DNA from: Saprospiraceae bacterium
Lineage (GTDB): Bacteria; Bacteroidota; Bacteroidia; Chitinophagales; Saprospiraceae
Direction of reading: 5' to 3'
Length of the DNA: 9,022 nt
NCBI GenBank assembly: GCA_020528935.1
Contig: JAJDFU010000516.1
Coordinates: 1,233 to 10,254 of the forward strand
Part shown: piece by piece, positions 1 to 7,573 of the stretch
Numbering within the stretch: position 1 is the first letter of the stretch
Layout: each line of letters opens with the position of its first letter
Notes under the pieces: model-generated
The model's input: the letters and a program-made list of their open reading frames with translations, nothing else
Database searches by the model: none
Told to the model about the DNA's origin: nothing
Program-made: the position numbers and the translations under genes

Positions 1-1
1 T

Positions 2-694
2 GTTGGGTGTCGCGCCTGGTTGTTGGCGAACGCCGGCACCCTTACCCCCTTCCGGATTGTTACCGGCTCCGAAGCCGTGGAGGCCTGGATGAAAGGCATG
101 GGAAGCCCGCGGCTCTTCCGCGCCATGAACCAGCGCATGCTGCGCCTGGCGCGCCGCACCGGCTATCCCGTCGTAAGGATCACGGGGCCGGAACAGGTAG
201 GCCAAACCTTCGGGCAGCGCCTCACCCATGCCTTTCAGTCTGTTTTTGACCGGGGCTACGAGCGAGTCATCGCGCTGGGCAACGACTGCCTAAGCCTGCA
301 CCTTGCCGACCTCCGGGCGGCGATCGCCGCTCTGGACCACCGGCCGGCCGTACTGGGCCCCGACCTGGCCGGCGGGGCGTACCTCATCGGCCTGCACCGG
401 AACGCCTTCCAGCCCGGTGCGTTCGAGGCCCTGCCCTGGCAGCAGGATGGATTGTGGGCCGCCCTGACGCATTATTGCGGCACCTTCCACCGCCTGCGCC
501 CCGAAGGCGATGCCAACAACGAACACGCCCTGCAACGGGCGATCCGCCGCTGCCGCGACCTGCGTTTCCGCAAGCGCTTGATCCGATTGCTATCGAATGC
601 CCCCCAGGCCCCCGAGGCCCCGTCTTTCGCTCCGGTTCTGGCCCGCTGGCCCTCCCTCCTCTTCTTCCGGGGGCCGCCGTTCGGCATCGCCTGA
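2..694 (+). CDS. DUF2064 / TIGR04282-type glycosyltransferase, 5' partial
   Basis: The reading frame is open from the left edge of the window with no stop, so the true start and the N-terminal nucleotide-binding segment lie outside. About 230 residues are visible. The match to the DUF2064 family (GT-A-like transferases, often called rSAM/selenodomain-associated transferase 1) rests on two motifs: GNDCLSL near visible residue 93, where the family usually has G(T/N)DCP, and GPDLAGGAYLIGL near residues 119-131, where the usual form is GPAxDGGYYLIGL. The stretch before them, FGQRLTHAFQSVFDRGYERV, also fits the family. The Asp that normally precedes GG is Ala here, and Pro after DC is Leu, so activity or metal binding could differ. 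The C-terminus carries a basic stretch and a Pro-rich tail ending RGPPFGIA. Function is unknown in this context; family members have been linked to arsenosugar and other sugar-transfer pathways. A TTG at 20 could serve as a start but would remove the family's N-terminus, so a truncated gene is the better reading. Confidence 0.82.
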   Translation, partial: VGCRAWLLANAGTLTPFRIVTGSEAVEAWMKGMGSPRLFRAMNQRMLRLARRTGYPVVRITGPEQVGQTFGQRLTHAFQSVFDRGYERVIALGNDCLSLHLADLRAAIAALDHRPAVLGPDLAGGAYLIGLHRNAFQPGAFEALPWQQDGLWAALTHYCGTFHRLRPEGDANNEHALQRAIRRCRDLRFRKRLIRLLSNAPQAPEAPSFAPVLARWPSLLFFRGPPFGIA

Positions 695-770
695 TTGCCT
701 TTTGACCCATGCTCCTGCTTCTCATCGATCGGAAATGCGGGTATCCCCTTTCCTCAAATTCATATCCTTC

Positions 771-3700
771 ATGCAAAGGAACGTTTTACTCCTTTTGATG
801 GGCGGTCTGCTGCTTTCCGGCGGGCTGCTCGCCCAACAAGACCTCACCGTCACCGTCATCGACTATCGCAACGAGCTCGTACCCGGCATCGAGGTGGTAC
901 TTACCAATGCAGACCGCGGCCTGCTCAACGCCCAGCGTACCGACGAGCAGGGGCGAGCCCTGTTCCGGGGCCTGCCCGCAGTAGACGGCTACCGCCTGCG
1001 GGTGGACGATACCGACAACTGGATCGGCACGACGACCGGCCCCTTCGGCATCCGCACCAATGAGAATCCGACCTTTCAGCTGGTGCTGCTCGAACAAAAG
1101 ACCCTGGATCTGGACGAAGTGCAGGTGCTGGCCACCCGGGCCACCCGCATCAACCGGCGCGACGCGGAAGTGTCCTTTGAGCTGCCCCAGGAGGAGATCG
1201 AGATGATCCCCATCGAAGGGCGCGATATGACGCGCGTGCTCTTCCGCCTGCCCAACGTGAGCCAGGCCACCGGCTTCTACCCCGAGGCGCCCAACGTGAG
1301 CATCAACGGCGCCAACCCGCTCTTCACCTCCTACCTCATCGACGGGCTGGACAACAACGAGCGCTTCCTGGGCGGGCAGAAGTTCGCCGTGCCCACCGGC
1401 TTTGCCAAGGACGTGACCGTGCTCACCAACAACTACTCGGCCGAGTACGGCCTGACGGCCAACGGCGTAGTGAACATCACCACCCGCTCCGGCAGCAACG
1501 ACTTCACCGGCGAGGCCTTTTTCATCACCCGCCCCGGCCCGGTCATCGACGGTGCCAGCGATTTCGCCCAGCGCGACCTGTCGGGCAATCTCGTGAAGGA
1601 CGGCTTCCAGCGCTATCAGGGCGGCGTGGCGTTGGGCGGACCCCTCGTCAAAGACCAGACCTTCTTCTACGTCGACCTCGAGCACACCTCCGACCTCAAG
1701 GACAACCGCCTCAGTTCGCAGCCCCTGGGCGTCAATGAAACCGTGCGCGGCACCAACCACTTCACCTACCTGAGCGGAAAGCTCGACCACAACTGGAGCA
1801 GCCGCTTCCGCAGCAGCCTGCGCGCCAACATCGGGCGCGTGGAGATCGAGCGGCAGGGCGGCGGCCTGGAGGGGGGCGTTACCTTTCCCTCGGCCGGCAA
1901 CACCCAACTGCGCAACTCCCTGTTGCTGGCCAGCAAGAACACCTACATCGGCCGCAACTTCAGCGCGGAGACGAACGTGCAATACGCCCGCTTCCGCTGG
2001 AACTATGCCGACCCGGCCAATCCCGGTAGTCCGCAGGTCACCGTCATCGGCCCCGAGGGCGACCTGGCTAATCCGCTGGCCGTAATCGGCCATCCCGGCT
2101 TTGCCTTCGATCAGCGGGAGAACAGCTGGCAGCTCCAGCAAAAATTCCGGTTTTACCTGGATCGCCACACCCTCAAAGTGGGAGGCGGCATCATCTTCAG
2201 CGATCACCAGTTGGTGGGGGGCGGCAACGAGAACGGCAACTACACCGTACAACTCAGCGCCGGCCAACTCGATGCCCTCCGGCAGCAAGACCCGGGCAGC
2301 AGCCTGGATGTGGACGACCTGCCCGCCGATGTGCAGGTGCTCAACTACGCCGTGGAGCTGCGGCCCGCTTCCTTCGGCTCTACCCAGCGCGTGTATTCGG
2401 TCTTCGTGGAAGACCAGTGGGCCCTGGGCAGCCGCCTGAACCTGACCCTGGGCCTGCGCTACGACTACGACAACCTCTCCAAAGGCGGAAGCACGGAAGG
2501 GGACTACAACAACATCGCCCCCCGGCTCAACGCCAATTACAAGCTGGGCCGGCGAAGCACCCTGCGAGCCGGCTACGGCATCTTTTACGACAAGATCCCC
2601 TATGCCGTATTCAGCGATGCCCTCCAGCAAAACACCACCGCCCAGGACTATCGAACCCAGCTGCAGGTGCTGATCGAGCAGGGCCTGCTGCCCGAAGAGA
2701 CCGACCTGGACCGGGTGACCTTCGACGGCAACCTCACTGCCTTTTTGGGCGAAGAGGCCATGGTTCCCTACCTGAACGGACCGACTTCCGAAGAACTGCA
2801 GGAGCAGCGGGAGTCCGTTTTCAGCAACGAACGCCGCATCCTCAACCCCAACGGTTGGGACAACCCCTACACCCACCAGTTCACCCTTGGGTATCAGCTG
2901 CAAGTGAGCAACCAGAGCCGCTTCTACGTGGATCTGGTGCACAACCGCTCCTTCAACCTCTTTCGCCTGCGCAACCTGAACGCCGCCGCCGAGTATCCGC
3001 TTACGCGGGAGGATGTGGAAAACGCCGCCGATCCGGCCGACCTCGTGCGCACCCAGGCCGAAGCCGATGCCACCCGGCCGGTACCCGTCTTCACAGATGA
3101 GAACGGCACCTTTGCCCTCATCGAGGGCGAGCGGGTGGAGGGCATCGCCCGCAATGTGGTGATGACCGAGACCGAAGGGCAATCGCGGTACTATGCGGCC
3201 AGCTTCGTTTACCAGAAAGAGCGGGGCAACGACAACTACAGCCTCTTACTCAACTACACCCTTTCCTATTTGGAAAACAACACGGAAGACATCAACTTCC
3301 GCGCCATGGACGGCAACAACTTCGGAAATGAATGGGGCCCCAGCATCAATGACCGCCGCCACATCATCAACGGGATCTTCAATTATTATCCGCTCAAGGG
3401 GCTGGGCATCAGCCTGGCCGCCCTGTTGCAGAGCGGGCAGCCCATCAACCGCATCCCGGATGCGGAACGCTTCGGCACGACCGACCTCAACGGCGACGGG
3501 GCTTCCTTTGGCGATGCCTATGTAGGCAACAGCGACCGCTCGCCCGGCGAATCCCGAAACAGCGATCGCCTGCCCTGGTCCAATACGTTTGACCTGGGCG
3601 TGCAGTACGACATCCCCCTGGGGGAAAACGCCCTGGAACTGCGGGCCGATGTGTTCAATGTGTTCAACGCCCAGAACCTGAGCGGCTACAGCAACAATGC

Positions 3701-3809
3701 CACCCAAAGCAACCAGATCCAGCCCGGGCCGCGCGACAGCGGGGTGCTCATCCGCCGAAATGCGGGCGCGCCCCGGCAGTTTCAGTTCGGGATCCGGTAT
3801 TTGTGGTAA
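771..3809 (+). CDS. TonB-dependent outer-membrane receptor, Oar-like, with carboxypeptidase-regulatory-like domain
   Basis: An outer-membrane beta-barrel that would take up a large or scarce solute using TonB energy. Counting from the ATG at 771, residues 1-21 form a signal peptide (basic n-region MQRN, a Leu-rich core, cleavage after LLA before QQ). Residues ~24-110 are a carboxypeptidase-regulatory-like beta-sandwich (VTVIDYRNELVPGIEVVLTN). Residues ~113-240 are the plug, with DEVQVLATRATR at its start, then VSINGANPLFTSYLIDGLD and VVNITTRSG. The rest is barrel, ending in the aromatic strand FQFGIRYLW. The late barrel has a DLNGDG acidic loop near residue 905 and RADVFNVFN, both familiar from Oar-type receptors. 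About 1012 aa is normal for the class. No TonB box is obvious. An in-frame ATG at 735 would add 12 residues (MRVSPFLKFISF) before the signal peptide. I prefer 771 because it gives a standard signal peptide; neither start has a Shine-Dalgarno. The 76-bp gap after the glycosyltransferase allows co-transcription. The ligand cannot be read from the sequence. Confidence 0.93.
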   Translation: MQRNVLLLLMGGLLLSGGLLAQQDLTVTVIDYRNELVPGIEVVLTNADRGLLNAQRTDEQGRALFRGLPAVDGYRLRVDDTDNWIGTTTGPFGIRTNENPTFQLVLLEQKTLDLDEVQVLATRATRINRRDAEVSFELPQEEIEMIPIEGRDMTRVLFRLPNVSQATGFYPEAPNVSINGANPLFTSYLIDGLDNNERFLGGQKFAVPTGFAKDVTVLTNNYSAEYGLTANGVVNITTRSGSNDFTGEAFFITRPGPVIDGASDFAQRDLSGNLVKDGFQRYQGGVALGGPLVKDQTFFYVDLEHTSDLKDNRLSSQPLGVNETVRGTNHFTYLSGKLDHNWSSRFRSSLRANIGRVEIERQGGGLEGGVTFPSAGNTQLRNSLLLASKNTYIGRNFSAETNVQYARFRWNYADPANPGSPQVTVIGPEGDLANPLAVIGHPGFAFDQRENSWQLQQKFRFYLDRHTLKVGGGIIFSDHQLVGGGNENGNYTVQLSAGQLDALRQQDPGSSLDVDDLPADVQVLNYAVELRPASFGSTQRVYSVFVEDQWALGSRLNLTLGLRYDYDNLSKGGSTEGDYNNIAPRLNANYKLGRRSTLRAGYGIFYDKIPYAVFSDALQQNTTAQDYRTQLQVLIEQGLLPEETDLDRVTFDGNLTAFLGEEAMVPYLNGPTSEELQEQRESVFSNERRILNPNGWDNPYTHQFTLGYQLQVSNQSRFYVDLVHNRSFNLFRLRNLNAAAEYPLTREDVENAADPADLVRTQAEADATRPVPVFTDENGTFALIEGERVEGIARNVVMTETEGQSRYYAASFVYQKERGNDNYSLLLNYTLSYLENNTEDINFRAMDGNNFGNEWGPSINDRRHIINGIFNYYPLKGLGISLAALLQSGQPINRIPDAERFGTTDLNGDGASFGDAYVGNSDRSPGESRNSDRLPWSNTFDLGVQYDIPLGENALELRADVFNVFNAQNLSGYSNNATQSNQIQPGPRDSGVLIRRNAGAPRQFQFGIRYLW

Positions 3810-3817
3810 ATTCAAGT

Positions 3818-3863
3818 ACAGTACAGACTTCTGAAGTTTTACAGTACAGACTTCTGAAGTTTT
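3818..3863. repeat. Perfect tandem 23-bp direct repeat
   Basis: Two identical adjacent 23-bp units, 3818-3840 and 3841-3863, each beginning ACAGTACAG and ending CTTCTGAAGTTTT. Each unit contains the small palindrome ACTTCTGAAGT. The units lie directly after the receptor stop codon in an AT-rich spacer. The second unit also supplies the left arm of the inverted repeat at 3848-3880. The exact duplication suggests recent slippage or insertion beside the palindrome. Confidence 0.95.
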
Positions 3864-3880
3864 GAAAACTTCAGAAGTCT
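3848..3880. terminator. Perfect 16-bp inverted repeat, possible bidirectional terminator or dispersed palindromic repeat
   Basis: The left arm AGACTTCTGAAGTTTT (3848-3863) and the right arm AAAACTTCAGAAGTCT (3865-3880) are exact reverse complements around one central G. As RNA the central bases must open to form a small loop, leaving a strong AT-rich hairpin 39 bp past the receptor stop and 17 bp before the start of the next gene. There is no T-run after it on the + strand, so it is not a textbook intrinsic terminator. It could end receptor transcription, stabilise the 3' end, or be a copy of a dispersed genomic repeat. The inverted repeat itself is certain; the role is inference. Confidence 0.5.
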
Positions 3881-3897
3881 ATTAAGACCTTTAAAGT

Positions 3898-5109
3898 ATG
3901 CGAGTGCTCTTGTTGTTGATGGTTCTATGCCTGTTCGGCTGCCGGGAAAGTGCAAATCCGGAAGACGCCAAGCTGCTGGAACAGCCCTGGGAGGTCATCG
4001 AGGAGCAGGCCCGGGGCAGCACCGTACAAATGATGATGTGGCAGGGCGATCCCTACATCAATGCCTATATGAACGAGTACGTGAAGCCCGCCCTGCGGGA
4101 GCGGTACGGCATCGAGCTGAGCCTTTCCAGCGGGCAGGGCTCGCAGATCGTCAACCTGATCATGGCCGAGCAGGAGGCCGGTCGCCGCACCGGCAGCCTG
4201 GACATCGGCTGGATCAACGGCGAGACCTTCTACCAGCTTCGCCAGCTGGATGCGCTTTACGGCCCCTTCACCGAAACCCTGCCGAACGGCCGGTACATCA
4301 ACTGGGAGAGCCCCTTCATCGCCATGGACTTCCAGCAGCCGGTGAACGGCATGGAAGCCCCCTGGGGCAATGTGCAGCTGGCCTTCATCTACGACAGCCT
4401 GCGCGCCCCCGAGCCGCCGCAATCCTTTGCCGAACTGCCCGGCTACATCCGCCGCCATCCGGGTACCTTCACCATACCCAACGAGTTCACGGGCATGACC
4501 CTGCTCAAATCCTGGATGATCGCCTTATCCAACCAGCCGGCGCTGTTTGAGGGCGAGTTTGACCAGAAGGTATATGCGCAATACTCCGGTCAGCTCTGGG
4601 ATACCTTGCAAGCCCTCAAACCCTACCTCTGGAAAGAGGGCAAAAGCTTCCCGGAGACCCTCTCCGGCCTGCATCAGATGTTTGCCAACGGCGAGGTGGA
4701 TTTCACCTTCAGCAACAACGACAGCGAGGTGGACAACAAGGTCGCCCTGGGCTTTTTTCCGGAAACGGCCCGGGCCTACGTGCCCAAACCGGGCACCATC
4801 CGAAACTCCCATTTTCTGGGCATCTTCAAAAAGGGAACCAACAAGGCCGGTGCCCTGCTGGTGATCAATTTTCTGCTCTCCCCGGAAGCGCAGTGGAAAA
4901 AGATGGACCCCCGGGTTTGGGGCGACGGCACTGTTTTGGCGCTGGACGAACTGCCGGCCGATTGGCGCGCGCGCTTTGCCCAGCTGCCCGGCCGCCGCTA
5001 TGCACCGGACCGGGAAGCCATCCGGCAGCGCGCCCTGATGGAGCCCGCACCGGAATACATGATCCGACTGTATGACGACTTTCGCACACAGATCCTGGTG
5101 GCGCAATAG
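3898..5109 (+). CDS. ABC importer substrate-binding lipoprotein, YnjB-like
   Basis: A 403-aa extracytoplasmic solute-binding protein. The N-terminus MRVLLLLMVLCLFGC is a lipoprotein signal with lipobox LFGC; Cys15 would be lipidated, tethering the protein to a membrane facing the periplasm. The mature protein has features I associate with the YnjB family (COG4134): WEVIEEQARGSTVQMMMWQG (30-49), GSLDIGWINGETF (99-111), LYGPFTETLPN (120-130), GMEAPWGNVQLAFIYD (151-166), then FTIPNEFTGMTLLKSW and FTFSNNDSEVDNKVALGF. Its length is close to E. coli YnjB. The ligand of that family is not known to me. Thiamine-type or polyamine-type labels often given to such proteins are not supported here, and no thiamine riboswitch is visible upstream. 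The ATG at 3898 is the only start that keeps the lipobox close to the N-terminus. The end overlaps the first permease gene by 38 bp, so the two are almost certainly translated from one message. Confidence 0.9.
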   Translation: MRVLLLLMVLCLFGCRESANPEDAKLLEQPWEVIEEQARGSTVQMMMWQGDPYINAYMNEYVKPALRERYGIELSLSSGQGSQIVNLIMAEQEAGRRTGSLDIGWINGETFYQLRQLDALYGPFTETLPNGRYINWESPFIAMDFQQPVNGMEAPWGNVQLAFIYDSLRAPEPPQSFAELPGYIRRHPGTFTIPNEFTGMTLLKSWMIALSNQPALFEGEFDQKVYAQYSGQLWDTLQALKPYLWKEGKSFPETLSGLHQMFANGEVDFTFSNNDSEVDNKVALGFFPETARAYVPKPGTIRNSHFLGIFKKGTNKAGALLVINFLLSPEAQWKKMDPRVWGDGTVLALDELPADWRARFAQLPGRRYAPDREAIRQRALMEPAPEYMIRLYDDFRTQILVAQ

Positions 5110-5935
5110 CGCCTGGCTGGGCTATGCCGCCCTTACCCTCCTGCCGCTGCTGGCCGGCTTGGGCTACGCGCTGCTGTACAGCCTGGGGCTGGTGGGTGCG
5201 CTGGCCGAGGGCTTCACGCCGGCCCACTGGACGGCCGTGCTGGGCAGCACCCGCTTTTGGGCCAACCTGGGCTTTAGTCTGTTCATTGCCGTTGCCAGCA
5301 TGGGCATGGCCCTTGGGCTTGCCCTGTGGTGGACCCTGCGCTACCGGCGGCTTTTTCGCCGGGGGGTGATGCAAATCGCCCTTTACGTCCCGCTCATTTT
5401 TCCGGCCATCGTGGCGGGGCTGGTCTGCTTTCAGTTGTGGAGCAATGGCGGCCTCCTGGCCCGGCTGGCCTTTCAGTTGGGCTGGATCCAGGCGCCGCAG
5501 GAGTTTCCCGGGCTGGTGCATCACACTTGGGGGCTGGGCATACTGCTCACCCACGCCCTCCTGGCCGCTCCTTTTTTCACCTTGCTCTTTCTGGGGATCT
5601 GGCCGCAGCAGCGACTGGACGAACTCATGCAAACCGCTGCCACCCTGGGGGCGAGCCGGCGCCAGCAAGTGCGGCGGATAGCCCTGCCGGTACTGCTCCG
5701 GGAAGCCCGGCCCACCCTGCTGCTATACGGCCTGTTCGTGGCGGGCTCGTACGAGATCCCCCTGCTCATCGGCGCGCAGCACCCGCAAATGGTATCGGTG
5801 TACACCGTGACCAAGCTCAACCGCTTCGACCTCAGCGACCGGCCGGAGGCTTTCGTGATCGCGTTCTGTTTTACCGTACTGGTACTCGGGCTGTTGCGTT
5901 TGGGGGTAACAAGCAGAAAAGCCAAATCAACTTGA
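5072..5935 (+). CDS. ABC importer permease, first subunit
   Basis: A 287-aa inner-membrane permease of the binding-protein-dependent type. About six hydrophobic segments are visible, near residues 14-40, 65-88, 99-123, 152-177, 212-235 and 258-278. Between segments four and five is the cytoplasmic EAA loop, DELMQTAATLGASRRQQVRRIALPVL (residues 183-208 in part), with the conserved Gly193 and the closing LP; Gln stands in for the first Glu. This loop docks on the ATPase. The start ATG lies 38 bp inside the binding-protein gene, consistent with translational coupling. In E. coli YnjC both permease halves are fused in one protein of about 510 aa; here they are two genes. Each half has its own complete EAA loop, so this is a real split rather than a broken fusion. 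Confidence 0.9.
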   Translation: MTTFAHRSWWRNSAWLGYAALTLLPLLAGLGYALLYSLGLVGALAEGFTPAHWTAVLGSTRFWANLGFSLFIAVASMGMALGLALWWTLRYRRLFRRGVMQIALYVPLIFPAIVAGLVCFQLWSNGGLLARLAFQLGWIQAPQEFPGLVHHTWGLGILLTHALLAAPFFTLLFLGIWPQQRLDELMQTAATLGASRRQQVRRIALPVLLREARPTLLLYGLFVAGSYEIPLLIGAQHPQMVSVYTVTKLNRFDLSDRPEAFVIAFCFTVLVLGLLRLGVTSRKAKST

Positions 5936-5938
5936 ACG

Positions 5939-5978
5939 GGCATTCCTCTCTGACCAGGGAGTGTAGATGGGGAATGCC
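5939..5978 (+). promoter_or_regulatory. Possible start-codon-masking hairpin between the two permease genes
   Basis: In the 38-bp gap, GGCATTCC (5939-5946) is the reverse complement of GGAATGCC (5971-5978), and the second arm contains the candidate ATG at 5974. Inside, CTCTCT (5946-5951) can pair with AGGGAG (5956-5961) over a GACC loop, with one G-U pair; AGGGAG is the best Shine-Dalgarno-like string before the gene. The pairing is seen in the sequence; a role in limiting translation of the second permease is inference, and other in-frame ATGs at 5989 and 5998 lie outside the stem. Confidence 0.3.
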
Positions 5979-6801
5979 AAAACACGAAATGAAACCCATG
6001 CTAAGAAAACTGGAGTACCGTCTGTTTTCACTCTTTTTCCTAATGGGCCTGCTACTCCCCCTGGGCCTGCTGGTCATGCTCTCCCTGGGGCGGCGGTGGA
6101 TCTTCCCGGAGCTCTTCCCGCAGGAATGGACGCTCACCCATTGGGGCAGCCTGCTGCGCGGATCTTCCGGTCTGCGATCCGGGCTGTTGCTCAGCCTGGG
6201 CATCTCGCTGGTGGTGGCCGCGTTGGCCACGGGTTTCGGCTTCTGGGCAGCCCGTCAGGTGGCGCGCAGCCGGCGGCGGGGGCTTGCCCTCTGGGCCGCC
6301 TATGCACCCTACGTACTCTCGCCGGTCATTTACGCTGTGCTATTGCAGGTCTTTTTCCTGCGGCTGGGCCTGTCGGGGCATGTGGCCGGGGTTGTGCTGG
6401 GGCAGTTGCTGCTCACCTTCCCCTTTGCGGTGATCTTCTTCCAGAGCTTCTGGGGCCGGCAGACGCTGGACTACGAGCAGGCTGCCCGTACCCTGGGCGC
6501 TTCGGGCGGGCAGATCGCCCGGCGCGTCCTGCTTCCCCTGGCTCGCCCCTTGCTGGTGCTGTGCTTTTTTCAGTGTTTCCTGATCAGTTGGTTCGAGTTC
6601 GGCCTCACCAACCTGATCGGGCTGGGGCAGGTGAAGACATTACCTATTCGCGTATTCCAGTACGTGCAGGAAGCCAATGTGCACTATGCGGCCCTGGCCT
6701 CGCTGTTGCTGATCGGGCCGCCGCTGGTGTTGCTGCTGCTCAACCGGCGGTTTCTGCGGGGCGGCCTGTTGGCGGTGCATCCACCAGAGGAACAGATTTG
6801 A
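5974..6801 (+). CDS. ABC importer permease, second subunit
   Basis: A 275-aa inner-membrane permease, partner of the preceding one. Hydrophobic segments are near residues 16-38, 68-92, 104-130, 135-158, 191-212 and 237-257. The EAA loop DYEQAARTLGAS (166-177) followed by IARRVLLPL (181-189) is close to the canonical form, again with Gln in place of the first Glu. The frame stays open far upstream inside the first permease gene, but those extra residues are Pro/Arg-rich and non-family-like, so the start is taken within 5974-5998. I chose the ATG at 5974, preceded by AGGGAG about 12 bp upstream; 5989 and 5998 are nearly as good and would shorten the protein by 5 or 8 residues. The stop overlaps nothing; the ATPase gene begins 10 bp later. 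Confidence 0.88.
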   Translation: MPKHEMKPMLRKLEYRLFSLFFLMGLLLPLGLLVMLSLGRRWIFPELFPQEWTLTHWGSLLRGSSGLRSGLLLSLGISLVVAALATGFGFWAARQVARSRRRGLALWAAYAPYVLSPVIYAVLLQVFFLRLGLSGHVAGVVLGQLLLTFPFAVIFFQSFWGRQTLDYEQAARTLGASGGQIARRVLLPLARPLLVLCFFQCFLISWFEFGLTNLIGLGQVKTLPIRVFQYVQEANVHYAALASLLLIGPPLVLLLLNRRFLRGGLLAVHPPEEQI

Positions 6802-6811
6802 ACGGTTGACC

Positions 6812-7537
6812 ATGGAACTCCAAGTCACTCAACTCTCCAAAGCCTACAGCCGGCAGCCGGTGCTGCAGGAGGTCAGTTTTACGGTGCGCCGTGGCGAGGT
6901 ACTCTGCATCCTGGGCCGATCGGGCGGCGGCAAGACCACGCTGCTCAAGTGCCTGGCCGGCCTGGCGCAACCCGATGCCGGGCAGGTATTTTGGGGCGAG
7001 GAGGAGCTGAGCCAGTTGCCGGCCAACCGCCGCAACCTGCTCTACCTCTACCAGGAGCCGCTGCTCTTCCCACACCTCACGGCCTGGGAAAACATCGCCT
7101 TCGGCCTGCGGGTGCGGGGCGAGCGGGAGGGCGTGATCCGCGAGCGGGTGGACGCCTACATCCGGGAGCTGGAGCTGGACGACCACGGCCACAAGTACCC
7201 CCATCAGCTCAGCGGCGGGCAAAAGCAGCGGGTCAATTTTGGCCGGGCATTGATCGTAAACCCACGGGTACTGCTGCTGGACGAACCCTTCGGCAAACTG
7301 GACGCCCAAACCCGCGCCGCCATGCAGGCGTTATATCAAACCGTAAGCCGGAAGCACGGCATCACCAGCGTGTTCGTCACCCACGACGTGAAGGAAGCCC
7401 TGCTGCTGGGCAACACTTTCGGTCGCCTGGAAGACGGCCGGCTCGATCTGTTTTCCAGTACCTTGGACTTCGTCCGGGATCCGCGCAACGGGGTACAGGA
7501 CGAATTGGATTTTTGGAAAACGATACCCGAAAAATAA
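6812..7537 (+). CDS. ABC importer ATP-binding subunit
   Basis: A 241-aa ATPase that powers the importer from the cytoplasmic face. All the nucleotide-binding motifs are intact: Walker A GRSGGGKTT (35-43), Q-loop Gln81 in LYLYQEPLLFPHLT, signature LSGGQKQRV (133-141), Walker B VLLLDEP (153-159), D-loop Asp164 in FGKLD, and the H-loop His191 in FVTHD. The C-terminus is short, with no regulatory domain of the kind seen in maltose- or molybdate-type ATPases. It is a little longer than E. coli YnjD. The start is the ATG at 6812; a TTG at 6806 is in frame but less likely. Only 10 bp separate it from the second permease stop, which fits one operon. Confidence 0.94.
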   Translation: MELQVTQLSKAYSRQPVLQEVSFTVRRGEVLCILGRSGGGKTTLLKCLAGLAQPDAGQVFWGEEELSQLPANRRNLLYLYQEPLLFPHLTAWENIAFGLRVRGEREGVIRERVDAYIRELELDDHGHKYPHQLSGGQKQRVNFGRALIVNPRVLLLDEPFGKLDAQTRAAMQALYQTVSRKHGITSVFVTHDVKEALLLGNTFGRLEDGRLDLFSSTLDFVRDPRNGVQDELDFWKTIPEK

Positions 7538-7573
7538 GCCGTCGGCCCGCCCGGCCTCTCCAAGCCAATAACC

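Noticed and set aside
786..3182. Open frame of about 800 codons on the - strand
   Set aside because: It lies wholly opposite the receptor gene, has a low-complexity Val/Gly/Ala/His-rich product with no family motifs, and is the usual by-product of GC-rich codon use on the other strand.
5326..5973. Upstream extension of the second permease frame
   Set aside because: The extension overlaps the first permease gene in another frame and gives a Pro/Ala/Arg-rich product with no membrane segments, so it is an accidental open stretch.
5072..6801. Two permease genes as a frameshifted YnjC-type fusion
   Set aside because: Each half has its own set of about six hydrophobic segments, its own EAA loop, and its own start and stop with a 38-bp gap, so two separate subunits explain the data better.
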